64,000 nucleotides of DNA from Centroberyx gerrardi. Taxonomy: Eukaryota > Chordata > Actinopteri > Beryciformes > Berycidae. A program made the translations under genes and the position numbers. Within the stretch, counting starts at the first letter, position 1. Every line of letters begins with the position of its first letter. Below the pieces are notes generated by a model that saw nothing but the letters and a program-made list of their open reading frames with translations, was not told the origin of the DNA and ran no database searches. The DNA lies in assembly GCF_048128805.1 (NCBI RefSeq), contig NC_136005.1:18936260-19000259 (forward strand). The letters run 5' to 3'. Shown here one piece after another: positions 35,934 through 64,000 of this stretch.

Positions 35934-38900
35934 TCAGTCCATTTCTTCCAGCAGCTGTACAGTGCCTCTCAGGTCCTCCACCACTGTATCCACGTCTGCT
36001 TTTGACGTACTTCTACCCACACTCAACCGCAACGCATTGGCTGCCACCTCGGAGGGAACGCCACAGCTCAGAAGGATATGGGACGGCCTGATGGACAGAC
36101 ACAGTGCAGAGAAGTCATGTAACTTATTCACTGAGAAATTCTGGGTCTTGATAAAGGCACAACGAGTGAGACTCTCTACCTGTCTCCACTGTCTGAGTGG
36201 CAGGCGGCGCCCACGCTGGCCAACAACCTCGTACAGTTGGACAATACCTTCCGCCCTGAAGCAGGAGAGAGATTAATCATTCAAAGCCTTTGTTGTTTAC
36301 AAATAGCGGCGTGCAGGTCATGACCTGCCTCTGACAAGCATAGGTGTAGGGTTAGAGGACACTGTCCGCAGCGGCAGGCCACAACAGACAAAGCAAAGAG
36401 AAGGAAGGGAGTCGTGACATCACCTTGTAATCTTGGGCCCAGAATGGAGACGTTGCATGTGTTGGGAAGGATGTCAGAGCCAGGGAAATGGCTGTTGAAG
36501 CGGATCTTCTCCCCAAAAACAGCCTGAAAATGCAAACATACTGATGTTAATCTGCTAAATGTATGACATGTAAGCAACAAGATAATCTCAGGTAATCATT
36601 TCTAATTTAGAGAAACAATAAGGCATATGAACCATAATCATACTGTAAATAGATATCATTGTTAGAATTTTCTTTTAAATTAATTCTTCCTAGAAATGGA
36701 AACTGACTTACCCTTAGTCGTTCTTCCAAGTAAAGTCTGGTACTTAGCATATGACGCTCATAATCCGACAAATTGGAGGTCACAAGCTCTGCAGCCTATC
36801 ACACACATAATAAATCAGTAACTGCAAAAGCAGCAACGAAATGACAGTTTTGGTGTCTAAATGAAATACTTTACAAAATCAATATCAATTGTATTTAACA
36901 ATGTCTTTTAACTCTTTTAGTGAGGGCTAAAGGAGTTTAAGGTCAACAGAGGTATTCTAGAACCCCCTGGCAGCCATGTTGGGGGGTTGATGTCACCACC
37001 ACATCCAGCACAACTGCCTTGCTTGCTGCTGTCAACACTGCAAACATCATGGTCAACGTTTGTTGTGTGGTTGGCTGTTCCAATTAGGCAGGAAAAACGG
37101 CCGAGCAGAAATCATTTTATAGACTTCCAAAAATCAAGGAGAAACACATTTTTTTAGGGGAAACCAATTTTTGCATGTATATGTCATGGCAGAAGAAGCA
37201 AAAGAAAGAACTTTATTTCACTGCTTTTGAAAGTTGAAAGCATTCATGTGTCTAACTCGTTGGAACGTCCACATCCAAAATCATTTGAATTTATGAATTT
37301 AAAATCAATCTGCAGCAGATATAGCTCGCTTTTCGTAAGTAGGGTTGATTGTATTAGTGTGAATATAACTGATCATTTTGACTGAACTTGCCAGTGGTCT
37401 TCCAACAGGGCACCATCAGGTATGGTTGAAGTGAAACATCATTCAGTGTAACCAGCAAATAAATATTAGAAATCATCCGTTTTGATTTTTTTTAAACTAC
37501 TTCTGAAAATATTTCCATTAACAATCCCAATAACAAGTATAGGAGTACAGGAGATCTACCTTTCCCAGACCAGCAATCATTGGTGTGTTCTCAGTACTGT
37601 AATATTCAAAAAAGAAGAAGAAATGAGACCCTTATATTTAAATCTGCAGCTCTTTCTGATTTCAGTAATCGTTACATGCATGTTTGGTAGTTGATTGATG
37701 ATTATTCAGGTGAGAACATTAATAGAACGTTACCCTGGTCTGAAGTTCCTCTCCTGTCCTCCTCCAAATAGCATTGGATACAACGGCGTTTTTGTCCCAG
37801 GACCGTTCACATACAAAGCACCAATCCGGGGAGCGTAGAACTAGAAATGTAACAAAAACCTTCAATAACTATTTTTGTTATTTTTCAAAATGGCAAATCA
37901 TGTTTTTTTATACAACAAAACACAGACCTTGTGTCCTACAATGGTTAGGTAATCCACTCCCAGGTCACAGGCATCGACTCGGATTTTCCCCAAAGCCTGC
38001 GCAGCGTCCGTGTGGAGGAGGATTCTGGGTTGCTGATCCTGCTTGTTAAGAGATTTTATTCTCTGGCAGATCTCTTGGACCGGCTAAAAAGAGGAAGGCA
38101 TTTCAACAAACTGGGGGTCGTTAAACGGAGCTACACAGAAATTGAGATTTTTTTTAATTGCTGCAAGGAGTTGACAAGAACATAACTGATGACATCTTGA
38201 TTCATCAGAAACAAATTCCTCCTTCCAACATGAATTGATTAATTAATTTAACTTTTTTCATTCAAGAAAACTCTCACTAAAGCTCCTCTGTATTACCCTC
38301 AACTTCTGCACCTAGATGAAATCTTAGAACTTAAAAGTTTGATATGTTACATTGAGACTAACTCTGAAAGCTGAAGTGGACTCACTATTTTGAGATTTAG
38401 TCCACTTGTGAACAAATCTCAAATTCAAGGGGCTCAAGTCAAGAGGAATTGTGTAAAAGATGCAGGAAGAGGTGGACAAGAAAACGCCCTTCAGCTGTCC
38501 AAGCCTCTGTCTCTTCTCACCATAAGGACTCCTGTCTCATTGTTGGCGAGCATGATGGAGATGAGACAAGTGGTGGGACGCACCGCGGCAATGATGTCGT
38601 CCACCTCCACACGGGCTGTCACCTTGGAAACAGGCACAAGTGTCACATCTGTGACAAAAACATAGCTGGTCACTGAGACAACACTCAATACACAAACAAG
38701 TCAAGAAAGAGTGAAAACTAAAAAAAGTCTATTTCAGTTGGTTGTGAAAGAGAAAACTGCCAAAAAAATACTACATAAAGCAAGATGTTATGCTCTTAGG
38801 ATTCATGTTATTAAAAATCTGGGTGTGTAGCAGGTTCTCTCACCTGCCTTGCCATCTCTCTGTAGGTGTTCAGCTGTTAGTTTGACTGAGTCATGTTCCA

Positions 38901-40067
38901 CATTAGAGATGATGATGTGAGGAAGGCCAGCGCTTCCATTCTGGTAATTCCTCTTCCCTTCACCCTGTTCTGTAGCCCTGCAGCTTCTCCTGAAGTGCTC
39001 CACAGCAGTGTGGAACACCAGGTTATTGGCCTGAAAGAAGGTTAGTGTGTTAAAGACCTCTCAACTCTAAACACTGGTGTTTTCATGATACTATTTATTA
39101 TGATTATAAAGGTTTAGTCATCACACAAGACTGTTGTGGCTTTGCAAAACTAGTGCACAATAGTGTACCTTCATTGATGCTTACCTCTGTTCCACCTGAG
39201 GTGAAAATGATGTCCTCTGCTTTGCCTCCAACCATTCTCGCCACATTCTCTCTGGACTGATTAATGATTGCTTTGGCATTGGCACCTAGAAATAACATGT
39301 TTCATACAGGGAAAGAAAAAGTATAGCAAAATATTACATGTTATTACACTACACATTAGCTGTCAAGTACTGTTTGCACACATAGATACATGGTGGCTGG
39401 GTACTGAAAAGGTGTGGGAAAAAACATTTCACTCATCACCATACAGTAACAGGATAATACTGTATATTGGAAACAGTAATGTATAACCCTACTAAAAATA
39501 AAGAAATTACATTACATATCCTGTTACATAACTCACTCTGCATTTCCTATTTCAAGTAAAGTGTCAATTCAGTGGCATTTTGAGGCAGGATGTAACCTTC
39601 ACCTGGTGTATAGCTGCTACTAGGGTTTCCCCACGCTTCCTGTAGGGCTTCAGAAATCGCCTGAATCACTTCTGGCTCCAGAGGGGTGGTGGCATTGTAG
39701 TCCATGTAGATCCTGTATTATAAAATGTTCAGTGGACAGAAACATAGCCTATCTGCTATAAACATACAATGAAACTGATAACAGCCTGTGTGGTGGAGTC
39801 TCCACTTAATCACCAACTAAAAAAGACTCAAACTAAAACAATAATGTGTACTGTGAAGAGCATGTAAATCATAAAATCAAGCTCATTTTCCATGCTTTGT
39901 ACTTGGTGAAAGAAGGTGAGTTTGATTCTAAGGTGATGCTCTAACTGCTGATACCAACAAATTACCAATCCAATCAAAACTCCCTACCTGTCCAGATGAA
40001 TCTCTGCATGATGACACAAGGTATGGCCAACAAATGTGTGTCCCTTTACATCAGGTTGATCAGCCAT
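35934..40067 (-). CDS. scly: Selenocysteine lyase (PLP-dependent), complete
   Basis: Twelve coding exons: 39988-40067, 39603-39712, 39185-39285, 38844-39030, 38521-38648, 37928-38083, 37734-37840, 37560-37596, 36712-36795, 36424-36523, 36180-36255 and 35934-36087. The total of 1320 nt gives 439 residues, matching the vertebrate enzyme. It converts selenocysteine to alanine and selenide, a cytosolic selenium-recycling step, and belongs to the NifS/IscS class V aminotransferase-like fold. Visible landmarks are [14 protein letters not shown] near the N terminus, [17 protein letters not shown], and TIVGHK ending at residue 254, whose lysine should carry [12 protein letters not shown] contains the catalytic cysteine at about residue 382. 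RNFRPGTENTP and [11 protein letters not shown] are also conserved. Exon 8 is only 37 nt. No key residue is missing. A THAP-like transposon fragment sits in the intron between exons 8 and 9 without affecting coding. Confidence 0.97.
37049..37147 (+). pseudogene. Broken THAP-domain fragment (transposon-derived) in scly intron
   Basis: Read on the plus strand from the ATG at 37049 this gives [12 protein letters not shown], a stop TAG at 37085-37087, then [20 protein letters not shown]. The paired-cysteine start and the FYRLP motif match the N-terminal half of THAP zinc fingers, found in P-element-like and other DNA transposons and genes derived from them. The stop and the absence of the C-terminal AVPTIF-like part mean it cannot make an intact domain. 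It lies antisense in the scly intron between exons 8 and 9. Confidence 0.6.
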
Positions 40068-41604
40068 AATAACCTAGGAGAAATAAGACACTTTGTCAAC
40101 TTTGTGTAAAACATTTATTTTATAAGCTGGTTGGACAACTAGAGTTCATTTGAAGCTTATACACAGACCATTGTTTAATTCAGTGACTGCACGCCACATC
40201 AAGCAATGCAATCAATTGCAATTTCTAGTGTCAGTTATGTTTGCTCCACAATTCCCTTCATGGCCATCGCTAAATAATTTGTGATTCTCGTTACAATTGT
40301 GTTACAGAAGACGATATTACACATTTCTAGCCAACACTTACTAACAAAAACTTGGCCAAACTCTCTACTGTCAAGTCACGTCACGCCTGTCAGCAGCATG
40401 ACAGGTAACGTTAGGTGTTTACTCAGCTATCATGTTAGCTAAGCTTCCTAGTCCTGGCCATGCTCCGCGGTTCATTCATGCGTTTTAATTGATCAAGGCA
40501 CATTGGGGACCTTTAACTAACCCGCAGCTGTAACATTAAGGACCACCGGACTCATCCCTGACACTGCCTACCTGACCGAGCTTAGTATTTAGCTAGCGAC
40601 CTGTTAACTTTAGCTAGTATTGCTAACTGACACTAGCTAGCAAGATTAGAGTCGACGTTAATCTGCTTTCAACATTAAGCTTCAGTCAAATATTTTTCCT
40701 CTCAGTTCTGAGATGGCAGGCTGGATTTCTTAGCTTTATTACTGTAGGACGACTCTGACCTTGTAAAGTGATGTGAAGGTGCTCTGAATAGATTAGTTAT
40801 CTGTGTCAATCATCAGCTAGCCAGTTGTTAAGACTGGATGATGCGCGACTCCACAGGGTTGCCAAATATCGCAAAGGGAAATATGCAATTTAAGCTGTTA
40901 TAAGAAGCCCCAAAACAAGCGACTGTACCACTTACATACGTGGAAATCAAAGAAGCTGCTTTTCTCTCTTTATCGTCCTAAGGCATGGACAAAACACTTC
41001 ACAGGCATAATAAAGCGTATATTTTATGTAGTCCTTTCGTTACTTAGGTAGACTGAAGTCCCTGGGTGCACATTTCTGATTGTGACTGATGAAAACAGTC
41101 CACCTCCTGAGGGATGCAGCAGCAGGACAATAGTCAAAATTTAAGAATGTCCCTCAAAAATCAGGATTTTTGTCATGCCGAAGAGCCTTAAGGTAATTGT
41201 GTTAATGGTGTTACATTGAGGATACTGCAGCAGATGGAAATTATTGACAGCTATTATTTTTTTGTCGCATTGTTATGTATTTGGCAGCCAAACACAAACA
41301 AGCTTAAAAGCAAGAATATTTTGGAAAGAAGCCCCGAACTTGTAACTCCATCATATTCATGAGACTTAGAAATAGAAGCATGATAAACAATTCCAAAGAC
41401 GCGTGTAATAGCCGGACATGGCAACTCCAGATACTGCTACCACGGTTACAACCAGGAAGCTTTGGTTCAATGCTTTATTGTTGCATCACGAAGGAAGATG
41501 AAAATGTATTTATTCTTCTCCAGAATTCTCTAGTGTAGTCTAGTCATGTTTATTTATATAGCCCTTTATATAAATAAAGCCCATCATATGCATGTCATGT
41601 ACCT

Positions 41605-41692
41605 ACTACAGCATACTACATATACATCATATACATACTACATAGACATCATATACTACATCATATACCATACTATACACAAACACACTCAC
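41605..41692. repeat. AT-rich degenerate tandem repeat
   Basis: Imperfect copies of CATACTACATATACAT occur between scly and kif1a. Confidence 0.6.
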
Positions 41693-42565
41693 ACCTATCT
41701 GCAATTGTTGGACACTGCAAGAAATATGCAGTGAATGTTTATTCAGTTTAATAAATAGCCTACCAAAATGTGCTTTCTCACAATTGATACAAATTAATGT
41801 TAAAGGACAGGGGAGAATGGGAAATATTTGTCTGAGCCACTTTTTACATTTTATGCTACTACAGCAAAATAAATGTATTGAGGCTATTTCAAATCATAAT
41901 TGTGATGTATGCTTGAGATTGTTGGGCATCCGTGAAAATGAAATTATTTTCTGATGTAACTGCTAATACAGTTCAGAGGTAAGACACAACATTGGTGCTT
42001 AGGCTCAAACCACTCCAGGGTAGGGATAAATTGAGCATAAAGATAAAATGTTAAAAACTTTTATTTTTATCCTTTTCAGTCCTTTGATGAGACCCTTTCA
42101 CGAGAGATCTGTCTGTGAAATTTGGCTTCAACAAATGTCAACTGAGTTCATCCTCTTCATCCTCGTTTAGCACAAGTTAAACCATGATGATGATGATGTG
42201 CGTTGACTACCAAGTGGCTCTATGACTCACATTCATTTAGCCTTACTGCTGTGGTTTTTATGATGATTACCAGAGAGCCAAACCATGTGTTCCAGTTTCA
42301 CCTGGTCTCTCAGGCATTGCATGAAGAATTGTCCCCTAAGCCAAATTTGATTCTCAGGACCAAATATTAATTGATGTGTTAATTTATGGCCAATCATTGG
42401 TTTAGTTGTTGTAGGGGTCATAATGAGGAGGTTCTATAAAATGTAGTATTATGAAGGCAAGGGCACCAAGCACAAAATGTACAGTATGAAAGGAAGCATT
42501 TGGTTGCATGCAGTAGACTCTATAAATAGGACTAGTACATCAGTTTGTGCTGCATAATTTCCATG

Positions 42566-42571
42566 TTTATT
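42566..42571 (-). terminator. Candidate distal kif1a poly(A) signal AATAAA
   Basis: AATAAA reads on the minus strand about 3.4 kb downstream of the kif1a stop in an AT-rich, gene-free stretch. Neuronal kinesin 3' UTRs are often long, but several other AATAAA words are possible, so this is a weak call. Confidence 0.25.
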
Positions 42572-44421
42572 TAATATATGACAATGTGTTTAGTGTACAC
42601 AAACATTTGACGCTAAACTCCAACACTCAAATAGAGACACTGACTGAACTACTGCCCATTTAAGATTTCGTAAATGGGTACAACTTTATAATACACTGTT
42701 CACAGCAATCAGGTTTATATACAATGCAAAATAATATGAAGAAAAAATAGAAATGTACTGGTGCGATTTGATGGTGCGAGAAAAAGAATAAATTCTGATT
42801 AGGTGTGGAAGCACAAAAATTTAAATGATGTTCATTAAATGGGGATAGATAAAAAAAAAATGTTTTGTGAAGGCATTATGTCATATTGAAAGAAGAGTGA
42901 CAGTGTGTGACAGTAACATAATCTACAGCATCACTGTATATAAGATGCAATGCCTAATTGGGCCATAATGAACCAAACTCCTCCTGACACATTGGATGGA
43001 TTAATACAGGTATGTCCCACATCCACCATATGGTTCCATGGTAATAGCCTACCTACAATCAATAAGGAACCGGACAGTGACACCAGTAGATAGGGCAACA
43101 CAACCACCCCAGTAGAGTCATTAATTTAAATATTAATTTACATTCAGTGTGAAACTTCTGTGTTGCACCAACAAAACTTTGGTTGGCTGATTTAGTCAAA
43201 TGTGACACACATTACAAGGCCCAATCCATCAGAATAAAAATAAGAAAACTCTCGATATAAAGGTCAAGGTAAGGCTCAATTTAAAATAAACTTGTTTTGG
43301 AGCAATCTGGGGCCCACATGTGGTGCTATTCTATGATATTGGGTGTTAAAGGAAATCAGACAGTGTTTGACACAGTGTAGTGTACAGTACAGCAGGGCTT
43401 TCCCTCAATGATGATGATGATGTAGCTGGATAGAATACAACTGCAACCTCTGCTATGAATCTCTGTGATAGACTTTAAGCGTAATATTGATCAGCTGGAC
43501 TCTAATAAGTGCACAACAAAAGAAAGATATTAACACACATTTTGCTCTTTGATTAACCACAACTCCTAACAGTTTTACAATACCTGGAGGGCTGTAAAAT
43601 CAATTAAAAACTTGGATCTCTTCATTAGATGCCCACAAAGTATAGCAACACACAGAGAATACTTTCTAATCTCAGGAGATATGGTTTTTGTAGTGTAATG
43701 TACTGTATGGATTATATCAGCAGCATAATTAACAACATTTTGAAGTGCTGTAGCCAATTCAAACAATTCCACATTTGGATTCACTGTGCATTTGCCGTCT
43801 TGAGTAATAGAGCTTAACCATGCACACTTTCAGATATTGTTCTAGTACGGTTGTTTTGATTTGTGAGATTCAGTAGTGCTTCCATACTGTAAGTACAATG
43901 TCATTACTGCTAACATGGAGCATGCTCTCTAGGCTGGCTGACCTAAGGCATGCTCATCAATCCAACTCCAAAACCAACTCACAAACTATCTTTGTGGTCA
44001 TTTTGTGACCAGATTCAGTTTCAGATTCAAATTGTCATTTTCTTGGGTCAGAAAAATATCCCATTGTGCATGAATGCTCTGTAGCAATTTGGACTAAAGA
44101 TGGGCTCAAGAGGTAAAAAAAAACAAAAAAAAAACAACAACCCAAAACTCAGCTATGACATGATTATAGTCTTTGCAGCTTGCACCTTGCCAACCGGGTT
44201 GATTTTTCCTTTGAAAGCATATTCATTTGTTTGACAAATATAGCCATACACTTCTAAGGCTGACATGATAATCATGAAATATCAGTATGGTTTTGTATGT
44301 ATAAACATGACGTTTACTCTATGTTATGAAAATTCCACATTATATGACAACTCATTGTCATACTAGGAATGTAACATTAACATAAATTAAACCTTTGCAT
44401 ATTTGTCTGAATATGTTAGTA

Positions 44422-44446
44422 GATGATGATGATGATGATAATGATG
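44422..44446. repeat. (GAT)n microsatellite
   Basis: Trinucleotide run in the probable kif1a 3' UTR or flank. Confidence 0.9.
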
Positions 44447-45963
44447 AAAAGCAGGACAGCAATTTCAATGATATGATTCGCAGACAACAAAGTTATAGCA
44501 GCATGAAGGATGTAGATTCAAAGCAACTGGTGCAGAGACATACTGTACAGTATGGTTGAAAAGAGAGGCACTACATTTAGTCAATATACATATCATTCAG
44601 AAAACCAGTTTCTTATTCTGTCTTACAAAGAACAGTTTACATACTTCTGCTCGCTCTACAAGGAAGCTCTGTGCAGCTGCTGATGCACAGACCACCTTAA
44701 CCAATATTCTCTACCTAACAATTTATTTACCTTGTCAGATATAATGTATGGGAGTTGGGTCGAAGGTCAGGTATGACTATCCTAATCTTAAAAGGGATAG
44801 TATAATTCAAGTAATCTTCAGCACAAAGAAACTGGCCAATGGATATCATGTTATTAAATTGTTTAAATAGCAATAACTGCATGGGGACAAGGTTATGTTA
44901 TCAAAACATTTAAGGAACTCATATTAGAAAGTGCAGTGTGCAGAAATTGCACTGTACTACTACTTTAGAAATATAAATGTCTTTGTAAATAAATACATGC
45001 AGAAATAAATAATAAAGCTGTTAAATATCTAAATATTTCACATTTTAATACAAATAAAATTCAGGTAGAGAATGAGATTAAATTTGGGATTAATGTGATG
45101 ATATTTGATTATTAAATGTGTGACCATAGATACCCTCAAAGCTCCTACAAGTAGCTAAAACAACATGGACTTATCAAAACACCAGAGGAACATGTATTTT
45201 TTTTTATGAGTGCCATTCCCTTTCTCTTGCCAGGCTGTGTGTGCTAAAATTTCTGAGAAGTTTTAGGGATAAAAGGCAGATTATACAGTGTCAGAATTCA
45301 TGAAGAACTATTCAGCTCCATGGCTGAACCACAAGGAAAAAGAGAAATGTTCTAAAGAGATACACTCAACTGCCATTCTTTTTTTCTTTCAGCAACTATG
45401 TATATTCTAGTTTTACTTTGTATGCAAACCAGTTTAAACATTGTATATAGTTGTAGAGTTAATAGAGAAGAATCTGCACTTTTGTCTATTTACTTGACAG
45501 CTGAGATGCAAATGTAATAATGTGATCCTCACTGACATGGCAGCTTTAGTTAATGATAACCGTCACTGCTTTTTTAAGGAGTAAATGTGTAAGGCTCAAT
45601 GTGTCACTGACAACAACTACGTTACCATACATATGTAATCTGAAATAAGAAACTGTTGCTACTTCTTCCATTTTCTTCATTCCCCCAGCTATGAGTAAAT
45701 TCCAGTACAGTACAGTGACAACTTTTGAAGAGGTTCTTCAGACTATGAGACTCACACCGCAGCAAAGGCCTGACACAAAATGGGGGCTTTGGGTCTTGAG
45801 AACACTAGTGATAAACTGAGAATGTACAGGGAAAGGATGGTCGGTGGTGACAGTGGTGGTGGGGAGGGGGCTCAGCACAGGGGAAGGTATAAGGACAGGG
45901 ATCTATATACAGGTTAGTCTTTGTGTTCAACTTTCTCTTATGAGATTTGTTCAGAGTCTTGTT

Positions 45964-63982
<18,019 letters not shown>

Positions 63983-64000
63983 TCAAAGAGGATACAAGAT

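Larger units (their letters stand above)
40068..45963. other. kif1a-scly intergenic region including probable kif1a 3' UTR
   Basis: There is no coding potential beyond short chance frames. The part nearest 45,963 should be the kif1a 3' UTR. The part nearest 40,068 is the scly promoter and 5' UTR. It contains AT-rich tandem-like sequence at 41605-41692 and (GAT)n runs at 42186-42199 and 44422-44446. Confidence 0.55.

Overview
This window is vertebrate nuclear DNA, almost certainly from a teleost fish. It holds intron-rich genes with consensus GT/AG splice sites, many (CA)n and (ATC)n microsatellites, and fish-type SINE, LINE-tail and MITE debris. I recognise five protein-coding genes, all on the minus strand, so transcription runs from high to low coordinates. 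In transcription order they are kif1a (C-terminal part, entering from beyond 64,000; stop at 45,964), scly (40,067-35,934), espnl (35,041-22,576), klhl30 (21,186-17,239) and crocc2 (start at 16,372, leaving the window at position 1). All exon boundaries given here were read by hand and checked for splice sites and reading-frame continuity.

Region by region. 1-16,372 holds the first 16 recognised coding exons of crocc2, a rootletin-like coiled-coil protein, with an 8.3-kb third intron. 16,373-17,238 is a compact gap carrying a cluster of RFX X-box-like sites and the klhl30 3' end. 17,239-21,186 is klhl30, a complete BTB-BACK-Kelch gene. 22,576-35,041 is espnl, a complete ankyrin/WH2/espin-tail gene with a hAT MITE, a SINE and a possible intronic enhancer. 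35,934-40,067 is scly, complete selenocysteine lyase, with a broken THAP-domain fragment in one intron. 40,068-45,963 is intergenic and probably includes the kif1a 3' UTR. 45,964-63,975 holds the 25 constitutive C-terminal exons of kif1a plus two symmetric in-frame cassette exons.

The genes do not form a pathway: kif1a is an axonal vesicle motor, scly recycles selenium, espnl belongs to the actin-bundling espin family of stereocilia, klhl30 is a probable muscle Cul3 adaptor, and crocc2 is a ciliary-rootlet relative. All five human counterparts lie at 2q37.3, so the window is a condensed version of that conserved block. I did not find an undescribed biological system. The most interesting items are the X-box cluster, the two kif1a cassette exons, TG-repeat tracts beside kif1a splice sites, and a strong CTCF-like motif inside an espnl coding exon.
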